Part shown: positions 23,001 through 37,738 of the stretch, one piece after another
How the letters are laid out: each line of letters begins with the position of its first letter
How positions within the stretch are numbered: position 1 is the first letter of the stretch
Position numbers and translations under genes: made by a program
Source: Parachlorella kessleri
Taxonomy: Eukaryota > Chlorophyta > Trebouxiophyceae > Chlorellales > Chlorellaceae
NCBI GenBank assembly: GCA_001598975.1
Contig: BBXU01000686.1
Coordinates: 1 to 64,000, forward strand
Direction: 5' to 3'
DNA: 64,000 bases
The notes under the pieces: generated by a model
Databases searched by the model: none
Seen by the model: the letters and a program-made list of their open reading frames with translations, nothing else
What the model was told of the DNA's origin: nothing

Positions 23001-25199
23001 TGCACGGTAAGCTGCCAGTGTGCCCGTAGCTCTGCCAGCCCCCAGCAGCACCAACAACTGTGGGTGCAGGGCCGTGCGAGGGCATCCTGTGCATCAAGCA
23101 GTCGTGGCCGGCCGCCATCCGCACCCTGTTTGAGGACCAGGACCGCTTTGAGACCGTCTACTTTGCGCCCTTCCAGGTGCAGTCATGACTGCTTCGTCGG
23201 CCAGGCTGGGTGGGTAGCTGCGTGGGTGAGGGGCTGGCGCTTCGCAACCACCCCAGTGGCTGAAGCGCTGCCCTCCAAATTAACCCTGCGTTCGTACCGA
23301 GCAATAGTGCCCTAGCATGGCTGTTGGGTGCGTATCAGAGTCATGGGGGGAATCGTCACCTGTGAGCTCGCGCCAGGGCACAGATACACGTTTCTCAGAT
23401 GCCTTGAAGCATGCAGTCGTGGGAGGGCTGTGTGGGAGAGTCATCTGACAGGGGCTGGCGTGCTATGCTGTGCTGCAGGGCTTCTACTTCACCGGTGATG
23501 GGTGCCGCAGGGACGAGGACGGGTGAGTGGTGCCCCTGTTGTGTGTGCACTGCAGAGTAGAGTCGTTGTGCAGGATAGTTGTGTGCGAGCCAGAAGAGGT
23601 CTCTCACCCAGACATTCATAACCCCAGCATGAGCACCATCATGCTTAGGCCGAGGACTGCATCACACCGTGAACACGCAGATTCGCACAGCAAGCCGCAT
23701 GGCCTCCAGCCAGTTGACACCGCCCCTGGGTGCTGCCACTGCAGGTACTACTGGATCACAGGTTTGTATATTCGTCAGTTCTGCTCTAGGCTGTACAGTC
23801 TTTGCTACTTTTGTTATTGTATGCCTGCTCGGCGAAGACTGCTTGCTCAATTTAAGTGCGGTACCTCTGCTTTGGATGCCTACCTTAGGCCTCTATCATG
23901 CCTCCCTCCCTCTTGTATTTGCCTTGCCTGCTGCTGCAGTCGTTCCAAGGGCGCAGTGGCCATATATCACTTCACCTGAGTGCGTTCGCAAGCTGTGGAT
24001 CCGCTGTCTGTGTATGCTGCCTCTGCCTCACTTAAGATACTCCTGCGCTAGGTGAAATTTGGATATGAAATGCTCCCTGCCCTAAACAGGTCGTGTAGAT
24101 GACGTCATTAATGTGTCGGGTCACCGCATCGGCACCGCTGAGGTCGAGTCAGCCCTGGTGGGGCACCCCGCCTGTGCCGAGGCGGCAGTGGGTAAGTCGC
24201 TCGGGCAGTAGCATGCATGGTTGTTGCCCTGTTCTCTCATGCATGCTTGTACTAAGGTGTACGACTCTGAAAAATCTCGCCAAGTGGGTGGCAGGGGACA
24301 GAGCCCAATAGCGCTGCACATAACAGCCTGCTGTGTGCCTGGGCAGGGTTGCTGCGCCAGTGCGGCAGAATGTAGGCAGGGCCTCTGCTCCTTGCCTGAT
24401 CATTGCTCAGGCACGGTCCCTGTGGCACAGCAGCTGCCCCTGGTGCTGCCATGCACATGCACACTTCCTTGCAGAGGGCTGCGCACCCAGCAGATAACAC
24501 AACCCTCGCGCATACATGCCAAGCCTCAGCTCACCCTGCATGACAGTGTATGGGATATGTTGGCATTTGGCAATGTCAAAGTGAGGGGGCATGCACTCTG
24601 TGGCTCTGTCCTGTGTGGTGCAGTTGGGTATGACCACCCCGTCAAGGGCCAGGGCATCTGGGCCTATGTGACACTCATGGAGGTGCGTGCTCCATGTCCC
24701 ACTGGGCAATGCCTGGGCGGCCCAGCGTGTTGCATGCAGAAGAGGTCTGCTGTGCAGCTGGCAACGCCATGCAGTGCAACGGTTAATCAGGACAGTGCGC
24801 AGTATCTGGAGGCAGTGCAGTGGACTAGGCGCATGGACGTCCCCTGCCCCCAATGGTGGCCTTCAGGAGCCCACCCACCCACCCAGCCAGCTGCCTGGTC
24901 AGACTGGCTCCATCCCTCACAGCTTTCACACTGCCCTACAAGCCTCCCCCCCGCAGGGCATCGAGTACAGTGACGCCCTGAAGAAGGAGCTGGTTGCCAC
25001 GGTGCGGCAGGAGATCGGCCCCTTCGCCGCCCCCGACGTCATCCACTGGGCGCCCGGCCTGCCCAAGACGCGCTCCGGCAAGATCATGCGCCGCGTGCTG
25101 CGCAAGATCGCAGCGCACAGGGAGCACGAGCTGGGTGATACCTCCACCTTGGCAGACCCTGGGGTGGTGCAGGCCCTCATTGAACTGCGCGGCAAGTGA
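17083..25199 (+). CDS. ACS: Acetyl-CoA synthetase (AMP-forming)
   Basis: Twenty exons join in frame to 701 residues: 17083-17214, 17425-17501, 17735-17846, 18319-18495, 18924-19010, 19336-19424, 19745-19853, 20206-20322, 20672-20765, 21062-21181, 21458-21552, 21856-22008, 22369-22413, 22597-22723, 23070-23176, 23479-23522, 23745-23761, 24090-24191, 24624-24682 and 24957-25199. It converts acetate, ATP and CoA to acetyl-CoA. Visible signatures are [16 protein letters not shown], the phosphate-binding loop [12 protein letters not shown] (about residues 316-327), [12 protein letters not shown] (465-476), [20 protein letters not shown] and [11 protein letters not shown] with the catalytic, acetylation-regulated Lys at about 663. 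Introns 9 (20766-21061) and 13 (22414-22596) have GC donors; conserved HTTGG and WWQTETGG are restored only by these joins. Length slightly exceeds the usual 650 because of an N-terminal extension of about 45 residues, which does not look like a clear transit peptide; the protein ends RGK without a peroxisomal signal. Confidence 0.95.
18011..18041. repeat. Perfect 15+1+15 palindrome in ACS intron 3
   Basis: AAATCTCACAAAGAA at 18011-18025, a single C, then its exact reverse complement at 18027-18041. It lies inside the intron 17847-18318. Confidence 0.9.
19681..19767 (+). repeat. TG-repeat and duplicated splice acceptor in ACS intron 6
   Basis: A (TG)n run ending in TAG at 19701-19703 is followed by GGCCAGGGTGCTCATTACC. 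A second TG run ending in CAG (19744) is followed by the real exon start GGCCAAGGTGCTCATCACC at 19745. The upstream copy is a 41-nt-offset decoy of acceptor plus exon start; using it would shift the frame. Confidence 0.75.
22019..22080 (+). repeat. GGTACTGGTACTGATGC minisatellite in ACS intron 12
   Basis: Short repeats of GGTACT and GATGC(A/T) units begin 11 nt after the exon end at 22008. Intronic and non-coding. Confidence 0.7.
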
Positions 25200-26744
25200 G
25201 GGAGGAGGCGAGGAAGGAGGGCACCCGTGGTGGGGCCCCGCTTTGCCTGCTGGCAGTGGAAGGTGGGGAAGGGTGCAGGCAGCAAGGCTTCCGGCGGGGC
25301 ATGGTGTTTGCATGGCAGTTGCGGGGCAGGAGCGAGGGCGGTGATGATTCTGAGGAGGGGAGGAAGGGACGGTTTGGGGGGAGGGGGGCAGAAGCAGGGT
25401 GGCGCAGGCGCTGTCTAACCTGCTTAGGGAGTGTTGTGGAGGAAGGGGGGCAAAGGGGATGTGATGGGGAAGAAAGTCTTTGGTGGGGAGACTGGGTGCA
25501 ACTGTTATCTGTGCTGACCAATCTGCCATGCGTGATGTTATCAGAGCAGGCGTGAGGTAGGAGAGCATGGACCCTAAGCCATTTGCAGCATTTGTTATTA
25601 GTGTGTATGTTTGTTTCGTTTCACACTGCGGGATGGGCTATCTTTGGATGCGACACAGCGCTGCTCCTGATGGTTGTTTGTCACTGCTAGTTGCTTTGCA
25701 AGTGCACTCGGCCAGTCTAAATGAGAGTGGAGGGGACGCTTCATCATTGCCGGCACTGCGTAGAGGTTCTGAGATGTATCTTTGTGTGTTTGAGCTGTGC
25801 GTGTGCTGTGCTCATGACACATGTTTAATGACTTACAGGCCATGGTTGTTGCGACGTGCACTTGTATCTGCTTTGTACCCAACACTACTCAGAAGGGCAC
25901 CCATGATCATGACAGTTGTCCTGTGGGGCATGAGAGTTTGACCGGCCTAGGCCTGTCTTGCAGTAATGTGCGAGCACTGTGGTTGTATGGTGGTGAGCTG
26001 CTTTGATTGCATGTTGACTGAGTGTGAAGGCTGGCCCTCTTCCTTTGGGAGATTTTCACAGCTGGAGTGTCACCTTCTAATAACTGCCTGCCAATCTTCT
26101 TCCCATTTTCCATGCGGCTCTACTCTGGTTTTCAAGCTCGGCTTAATACAACATGCACTCACTGTTTGCCTTCATTGCAGCTCCTAGTATATTTTCCCAC
26201 TTCTGCCTGTGTATCACTTATGAGCTACTAGTCATACTGCCTGCCTGTGTCGTTTCCTCTGCTATCTGCCTACGTGCCACAGTAGATTTGAATTATCCAG
26301 CTTGTGCGCTTTGCGCAGGTTGTCTTGCCTGCTGGCAGCTGTGCTGTAACAATTTCCTCCCTACACCATGGACAACTTCTGAACACAACGCTGAAGCGCC
26401 GTGCAGTACGCCGAATGCACAGACCCTGTAAAATCAATGGTAAAAAAAGGGAAAAATGCCACATCCACCAAGGCTGGGAAAGAGGATCCAGCCGTGGGCT
26501 GCAATGAAAAAGCTGGACTCTGCACGGACTGCAGTTACCAACGATATACAAGCTGGAAATGGTGGCAGGCAATGAGAGCTGAGGGGAGGTTGGGGTGAAC
26601 TATACCGATGAGGCAGGATGCAGTGATGCCAGCTTGCCACTGTCAAATATCATCCCGCCGATCCTTGAGATGGCCCAGCAAGCTCAGGGCGAGTCAATGC
26701 CCCAAACAGGTACTACCTTCCTCCTTTGCCACACCACCCACTCA
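25200..26744. other. Convergent intergenic region (3' ends of ACS and the PHT4-type gene)
   Basis: The first 280 nt form a strongly purine-rich (G/A) + strand tract within the likely ACS 3' UTR, with a G-quadruplex pattern at 25357-25388. Plus-strand TGTAA motifs at about 26344 and 26426 and a minus-strand one near 25832 are possible poly(A) signals. A copy of the dispersed repeat lies at 26571-26632. No coding exon seen. Confidence 0.45.
26571..26632 (+). repeat. Dispersed 60-70 bp repeat, copy
   Basis: Begins GGTGGCAGGCAATG and continues with a GAGGGGAGGTTGGGGTGAAC block, matching by eye the copies at 31738 and 31861. Confidence 0.45.
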
Positions 26745-29700
26745 TCAGTCAAACTGCTTATCTGCCGTGCAGTAGAGATTCCAGACGACAGTCCCCAGCA
26801 CATAGAGGGCGGCCGTGATGTAGAACACGTTGCTGAAGGAGCCAGTCTTCTCCACTATGAATCCCGCGGCTGCAGAGCAGGTCAAACAGGCTGCCATTAG
26901 AGCGCTACTTACTGATAACCCGCTCACATGAGCTATGAAGCCAAATGTCAAAGCTTCTAGAGCATGCAAATGTCCAGGGCAAGCAGCCCTGCCCTCCAGC
27001 ATTGGCCAGTATCCCCACAATCCATCCCCGGTTTGCATCTATCAGCAACTATCAACAAGCACCCTGCGCCCCCTGCTCATGTTGCCAGCTGCCAAGCCTG
27101 GTTAGTGATACATGGGGAGCTGCAGTACATTTGCGCCTCTGCTCTGCCCACCTGAGACGCCCAGGATGCCCGCAAAGCTGCCAAAGGTGTTGCACAGGCC
27201 AAACAGGCGCCCAGCGTGCCGCGGCGCTATGTCGCTCATGTTGGCAACGAAACCAGCTTGGCCTGCACCCAAGAGATAGAAAGAACTCAGCTGGCAAAAA
27301 GCTGCAAAATGGTATGAAGCGCTGGCAAAAGAGTTGATCAGCCGCAAAGAGAGCAGGCTAGTGGCTGGTCGGGGCAGCCCACGCACTAGACACACGCCTT
27401 CCCGCCCCACCACTCCAGAAGCTGGCATGCATGCCGTCCTAGTGCCACAGGCAGCAGCAGTGACGGATGCTCTGTTGCAGCAACAGCTTGCCTAGTGAAG
27501 TGATGCCGAGCGCCGCTGTCATGGCCGCCACCGCTTTGCCCGCTGTGATACTTGGGCTGGCCAGCACCAGCAGCGCTGCCACCGGCCCCAGGAAGGCTGC
27601 CGTCTGCAGCCATACCATCGGAACGGTTAATAACCCCCCTCACAGCTGGCCGGCAATTCCAAAATACAACCACCGCTAAGATAGTTTGATACTGCCCTAG
27701 CACCACGCATGATGACTGTGGCAGGCACTGTGGCAGTCACTGCCGACAATCACCAGGAGAAGCGCCAGTCTCCTTGCTTGAATCACGTACTGCAGCCAGT
27801 CATTGGGTAGCACACTGGCTCAGCAACCACAGACCTGCACTCCCTTGCGGACAGACACCACGCTGTGCCCGGCCCGCACGAGGCCGTCTGCCAGCAGGCC
27901 AGCCAGCGAGCTGCCCACGGCCATGACCAGCCAGGGGATGAAGGACAGCAGGGCAGAGGCCCGCAGGTCCACCCCTGCACAAGCAGGACGGGTGCCAGTG
28001 GCAAAGCCTGAAGGTGGCTGCAAAAGGGGCTCTAGGAGGGACATGCGAGTCCTTGCCGAGGAGCGGAGGAGAAAAGTAGGTGTCCGCACAATGTGCATGG
28101 AGAAGATGCAAGGGACCTCCAAGGGTCTTCTGGTTGGGGGACAACTGCAACTCGGCTGCCACACCTCGCCAGCCAGCAGGGGGCTTGCAAGCCCAGCGCA
28201 GACTGGACTCCACCGCCGGTGCCTCACAAAACCTCAAGGAGTTTCGCATGGACCCCTTCCGCGCAGCGGCCTGGAGAGCAAGACTCACCCAGCACCTTGT
28301 AGAAGTAGGTAGGCATCCAGTTCAGATAGATAAAGTAGCCAAAGTGGTTGATGAAGTTTACCACTATAATGGCCCACGTGGCTGGCTTAGACATGAGGTC
28401 CACCAAGCTAATAGCCTGCTGCGACTGCTGCTGCTTTCCTGGTGTTGGCTGCCCTGCTGCTAGCGGCTGCCCCTGCTGCTGCTGCTGCTGCTCTTTCAGC
28501 CCGGGCACTGCCAGGGTCCAGAGCAGGAGTAGCGGGGCCCCCACCAGCCCAAAGATATAGAAGAGCGCGCGCCAGCCAAAGCGCTGGAGTATGAGGGGTG
28601 ACAGCACCAGGCCTAGCAGATTGCCTGCAAGTGGCGGCGGCGGCACCTTTGGTGGGCGATAACGCTCACAACTGATGGAAGGCACAAAAGATGGCATGAG
28701 CTGAGCACAGTTCAAGCCTCCACGCTCGGGATCCCCCATAGCTAAGCCCCGCACTTTAGATGACCAGATCCCCATGCCTCAGTGACATAACATCCCCTTG
28801 CAGTCCCTGCCATTTTCAACACGGGAGCCCAGTGTGCTCGTGAAATGTAGCCCAGGGGCATGAGACCTGCGTACCGGCATTCCCAAAACGGCATGCCCTC
28901 AAGAAGTGAGTGACCCACCAGTGTGGAAGCCAGTGTAGCAGTTGCCCAGGGCAGTCGCCTTGAGCGAGGGAGGGATGTTCCTAGCTATCAGGTTGTTCAT
29001 GGCGGGCATGGCCTGCAGAGAACAGTGGGCCTCGCAGCCAGTCAGCCTCCACAGAGCATGTGCAATAGGGGGTACAGGGTGCGCCAGATGTACATAGAAC
29101 TAGTACCACCTTGCAGGTCAGACGACTCACCACTCCCTCGCCAAAGCCCACAAGGAACCGTGCTGCAAGGACAGCTGCGAAGGTCAGCCCTGTGGCAGCC
29201 ACCGCCGGGCTGAGCGCTGCTGGCAGTAGCAGGGAGGCCAGGGAGAACCAGGCCACACCCACACCCATGACCACCTTGCCTGCACAGAAAACCATGCTTT
29301 GCCGCGACATGGTGTTGTGGGTACTCTCTATTTGGGTGTGGCGAGCGCAAGCTGACCGGCAAAGCTGGCCAGTGTGCACCGCTTGGCGGCCAACGAGATG
29401 TAGGCTCACGTTAAATTCAACAGCTCTACATGGGGAATCACATGCCGGGTCTGTGGGAAAGAAGTTACAAAGGTTTGCGTGACTGCACTGTAGGTGTGCA
29501 GCATGTAGGAAGAAGCATGTGTGCCTCTTGCAGAGCTTACAGGATTCGTCTGCCACACGCACCCCCATACTTGTCAGCAAGCGTGCCGCCTAGGAGTTGG
29601 GTGGCCAGGTAGCCCCAGAGAAAAGCAGATTGCACTACGCCCTGCATTGGTGCACACGCAACCTTGGTAGCCGGCAAGCCCCCATCAACCAGGGCATGCA

Positions 29701-30417
29701 GGTTACAGGTAGGGTTGCAGCTCAAAGATGGACATATGCAAGTGCAGCCCAAGGGGCACTAATACATTGAGGGGAGGCAGTGTTGCAGAGGGCGTCAGCT
29801 GGCACTTGTAAGCAGCGGTGTTTGAGGGCTGGCAAGTACCTGGACGCCCTCCGGCCAGCCCATCTCCCTGGCTATGGGCAGCATGGCCACGCTCAGGCAG
29901 ATCCTGTCCATGTTGCACAGAAGGAGCGCCAGCGACGTGGGCCCAACCACCCGCCAGTAATGTCCGCCATCCTCTGCATCCCAAAGGTCAGCAAGGCCAG
30001 TTGGCTAGAGTATGTTGCCCGCCACAGGTCACAGACAGGGAGTGAAGTTAGGCAGTGCCCTGCTGGATGCCTTTGTGGACTTGCCTTGTCGCGGCTGAAG
30101 CGGTGCCCCACCGTCAAGTGCGCCAGCGGCAGCTGCCGGGAGGAGAGGTTGCCTGCAGTGCAATAGCTCAGGCAAGTCGAGCAAAACTCATGCCTGCTGT
30201 GTCTAATGCATCACTGCGAGAGACCTTACCGATGTTTGTGGTCAGGGAGGCTGGGAAGGCTTATCCTGCGACCTGGCGGCTGCCCCCACCCTGCTGCCTG
30301 TGGCAAGCTTGGTGTACATGCCTTGGATGGGTAGGCTGCACCTTTATGCCTGACACGAAGCCCGGTACGTCTTTTAGCTACATAACTGGCCTTCAGGCCA
30401 GGCACCCCAAGCTGCAT
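26745..30417 (-). CDS. SLC17/PHT4-type anion (phosphate) transporter, probably plastidial
   Basis: Eleven exons on the minus strand: 30417-30230, 30152-30085, 29973-29840, 29641-29563, 29279-29131, 29012-28919, 28624-28289, 27974-27835, 27603-27492, 27262-27152 and 26869-26745, joining to 511 residues. Major facilitator signatures of the plant PHT4 (ANTR) branch are clear: [101 protein letters not shown] and [16 protein letters not shown]. Plant PHT4 proteins move phosphate (or ascorbate) across plastid or Golgi membranes. About 85 residues rich in Arg, Ser, Pro and Ala precede the first membrane segment and resemble a chloroplast transit peptide (inference). The central loop carries a Gln-rich insert after [10 protein letters not shown]. 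Introns 30084-29974 and 27491-27263 use GC donors. The substrate cannot be read from sequence. Confidence 0.88.
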
Positions 30418-30635
30418 TATGCGTTGGCAGGGTTATTTGTTGGATTATGTATGCCAGTGACCACCTAATCTGTGCAGGGACCACCTAGTTGTAGTTTGCA
30501 CAGTACAGACGCTGATAACTTCGTTAGCAAACAAAATATGGCATCTGCCCATTAGTCTGCCCAAGTGGAAGGGGAGATAGCTTGGGTTGGTCAGGGGCGA
30601 CTAAGGGGTAGTCATGATGTCCAGACGAGGGCAGA
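30418..30635. promoter_or_regulatory. 218-bp shared region between divergent genes
   Basis: Separates the start codon of the PHT4-type gene (minus) from that of the small plastid protein gene (plus). Both promoters and both 5' UTRs must fit here or overlap, so a bidirectional promoter is likely. No clear TATA element. Confidence 0.5.
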
Positions 30636-32077
30636 ATGAAGCGTACCACGGAGGCTTTTTCCTTGCGACAGGAAAATTGCGTAAGAGGGGCACTGCTGCT
30701 GTGCGTCATGGTTGTAGCGCTCAGTAGCACCAAGCCGTTTTCTACGGCCTGCCGTCCTGCAAGGAGGGTTCCAAGCGTGCCCAGCCGGCGTTTACTACGG
30801 GTTGTTCGGGCTGGTGAGTGCCAAGTAGCGCGTGCTATCTCCACTTGGCGAGGCCCCACACTCGCATGCGCCCTGCAGCGCTGAGTGACACCCACCTCCT
30901 TGGCTTGCTGCAGCTTCCAGCCCGTACGACGAGAGCGCTGCCCAGGTTCGGCGCCTGGTGGACAGGGACCGCAAGGAGCTGGACTATGACGCGCTGGAAG
31001 ACAACTTCAAGTCGGCTGGCGACGCTGCCGACGACCAGCCCCGCAGCACCTCTGAGAGCACTCGCATCATGACAGCCTCGATGGGAGGTGCGCCGGCCTG
31101 GAGACTCCTGCTCATTTTCTGTAGCAGCCTGCAGCACACGTAGCGAGCTGGCGCGGCGGGGTTTTCCTGCCCTTGATCCTCCCTGGTATCATACAAGGCC
31201 AGGCTTGTTTGGGTTCAACACCCTCCTCGTTCGCTGCAAACCTTCAACAGTACCTAGCTTGCCTTTCCTGTTGCTGCCACCTGCAGACTTCGCGAATAAG
31301 ACACCTGTCAGCCCCTTTGGCCCTTCCTCGTCATCCTCCCCTTCGGCCCCCAGCAACGGCAGCAGCAGCCCTTTTGGCACACCTAGTGGCCTGGGCAGCG
31401 GCAGCAGCTTCGCACGCAAGCCCTTCACGGAGCCCTCAGGCTTGCGGCCTGACATGCCGCCAGCAGACATCAAGAGCGAGCCGTGGTGGACCAAGATAAC
31501 TTTTGGACAGATAGTAAGTCTGCGGTGGGGTGGGTGCGGTGGGTAAGGAAGATGTGTTGTCAAGGGGTGGTGATAACTGCGAGCTGGGTTACTTAACAGG
31601 CATCAGCAGGCAGCCTCATACAGGGTTCTTTGTGGCGGACAAGGGGCGGGGGCAGTGTGCTTCAATTGTTCGCATGGGACCACAGCGTGTTGGGAAACCC
31701 TACCTCCACCATTGTTCTACTTGTAATGGTAGGGAAAGGTGGCAGGCATTGCGAACAGAGAGGAGGTAGGGGCGAATTGGACTGACAGCTCTGGATGCGG
31801 TTGTGCGCTGTGTCTTGCCCGACTTTTGACTTGTCTTGCCTGAGGTTTGTTGTTAGTAGTGGTGGCAGGTACTGCGAACAAGGTTTGAGAGGTGAACTGC
31901 GCTGACAGGGCTGGATCCAGAATGTGCCAGAGTTCTTGCCTGAGTTCTGATCCTATCGTGCCTAACCGGTCCACTGCCGTGCAGGTGATTGTGCTGAGCT
32001 TCACCACCATCATCGGCCTCATGCTGGCAACGTGCGCTGTCGTTTTCAATGTTGGTGCCATCCACTTCAATGATTGA
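30636..32077 (+). CDS. Small plastid-targeted single-span membrane protein, unknown function
   Basis: Four exons, 30636-30813, 30914-31087, 31287-31513 and 31985-32077, join to 223 residues. The N-terminus (MKRTTEAFSLRQ, then basic and Ser/Ala/Pro-rich up to RRLLRVVRA) looks like a plastid transit peptide. A charged middle part (YDESAAQVRRLVDRDRKELD) and a Ser/Gly/Pro-rich linker follow. The C-terminus is PWWTKITFGQ and then one hydrophobic span, VIVLSFTTIIGLMLATCAVV, ending VGAIHFND. I do not recognise the family; the tidy C-terminal span with a WW cap suggests an anchored thylakoid or envelope protein. The third intron (31514-31984) carries two tandem copies of the dispersed repeat. It is divergent from the plastidial carrier gene, so co-expression is possible. 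Confidence 0.75.
31738..31920 (+). repeat. Two tandem copies of the dispersed 60-70 bp repeat in intron 3
   Basis: Copy A (31738-31800) and copy B (31861-31920) both read GGTGGCAGG(C/T)A-TGCGAACA, then a GAGGT or GAGAGGTGAA block, then CTGACAG, then CTGGAT. Spacing is about 123 bp. Confidence 0.7.
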
Positions 32078-32197
32078 GCCCTTGCCACATGCATGGTGCT
32101 GTTGCACGCCGCGGTGTTTCGCAGCTTGAGCGAAAGGGATGTAGATAAGTGTTGCACTGAGTTGATGAGAGGCAAGAATCACATTGTGGCCTGGGTG

Positions 32198-32202
32198 TGT
32201 AA
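32198..32202 (+). promoter_or_regulatory. TGTAA poly(A) signal after the small plastid protein gene
   Basis: TGTAA 120 nt after the stop at 32077. Confidence 0.55.
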
Positions 32203-32641
32203 CATGAGGAGAGGGAGCGTCCTAGGTGCATCATTGCCCAGGAGCGAGCACAAAAGAATGTGAAAAACACAAACATGCAGGAAGTCTGTAAGGAAAGTGC
32301 TTTGCATACAAGTACGAAGCTTCTGGACTGGAGCATGAAGCGTCACTCAAACACAAGCCTACCAACCTGCGAGGCCTCGCGTGGAGTTCCTCTTGCAAAG
32401 CTCAGCACCCGTGTAAAGTCGAGCTTACACCAAGCTAGCATGAAAGGGGATATTGTCATGCCTGCGACCCAGACCATCCCTTTGGGGAAAGGTCTGCATA
32501 TCTGCCCCGCATGCTCGGGCGAAAGCCGAGTGCCCTGTCACTCCTATCCCCCCAACCAGCCCCCCGCACGCTGTGGCCCTGGTGGGTCATTGCTGCCTAG
32601 CTACACACACAGCTCACCCATCGCTGCTTGCAAGCGTCCAA

Positions 32642-32710
32642 GCGCTGCATCCAGCCCTGTCAGGACAGTCCACCCCTAGATTCTCTGTATCCGCGCTGCC
32701 TGCCACCATT
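32642..32710 (-). repeat. Dispersed 60-70 bp repeat, inverted copy
   Basis: On the minus strand it reads AATGGTGGCAGGCAGCGCGG, later CTGACAGGGCTGGATGCAG, closely matching copies A and B at 31738-31920. Confidence 0.65.
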
Positions 32711-32792
32711 TAGCACCTCCCTGCCGCTTGGGGTTCACAGTGGATGGGAGCGGGCTGCCACAGGGGTTGGCACTGCTATTCTCCAACACGGC

Positions 32793-37109
<4,317 letters not shown>

Positions 37110-37738
37110 GCTGCACGGGCTCCACTGGCGTGATTCTAGTATCCCTAGTTGGCAGCTGAGAGTGGTCAAGGTTATGTCTGAAAGCGCTGGCCTCCGCTGC
37201 CTCTCAAGCCTCAGCTGCTCGAGCAGCTCGACCTCCTGGAAGAAAGGCCACTAGCACGCTGCCACCGCTGAATTGGGGGCTAAAGTATTGCTATGCACGG
37301 GCGCAGTAATCGCATTGAAGAGACCTTCTGCAGGGCAAGTTGTTCTGCAAGTTGTTGTGACCCCCTTCAATTCCACGCCAAGTACCCCCCTTGTGCATTC
37401 AATCGATTCAAAGGCTGCATGAAGCAGCTGGAAAGGAAGCAGTGGGACTTTCCTCATGACCTCGCGAGGCGAGGCGAGGCCTCGTCACCTCCATCATCCT
37501 GCCATTGAGCTACGAGCTGCTGGAAGACTTTCTCCTCCAAACATGCTACCTATGGTTCCTGCTGAGGATGCTGCAGGCCTTCATGGAAACTGATTCACGC
37601 ACTCAGAACGTAGACAAAACTTACAGTGCCAGCGATGGCAAGGGCAAGGTTGACCACTCGACACTGAAACAGATGACTTGCAGAGACCTCACGTTTGCCC
37701 AGCCTGCAACACACCACGCCCCCCATCACGACCCCCCA
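37110..37738. other. Region between the GPR107-like start and the FLASH-like stop
   Basis: About 630 bp that should hold the promoter and 5' UTR of the GPR107-like gene and the 3' UTR of the FLASH-like gene (TTACA, minus-strand TGTAA, at 37621-37625). It has a short GAGGCGAGGCGAGGC run near 37462. No exon seen. Confidence 0.5.
37621..37625 (-). promoter_or_regulatory. TGTAA poly(A) signal of the FLASH-like gene
   Basis: Reads TGTAA on the minus strand, 114 nt after the stop codon at 37739. Confidence 0.55.

Larger units (their letters stand above)
32078..32792. other. Convergent intergenic region
   Basis: Holds TGTAA at 32198-32202 (+) for the small plastid protein gene, its minus-strand counterpart TTACA at 32425-32429 for the GPR107-like gene, and an inverted copy of the dispersed repeat at 32642-32710. 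Confidence 0.55.

Noticed and set aside
28460..28500. CTG/CAG repeat runs (also near 49850 and 38340) as separate microsatellite findings
   Set aside because: The run at 28470 and the one near 38340 encode poly-Gln in real exons; the one at 49850 is a short intronic run. Common in such GC-rich genomes.
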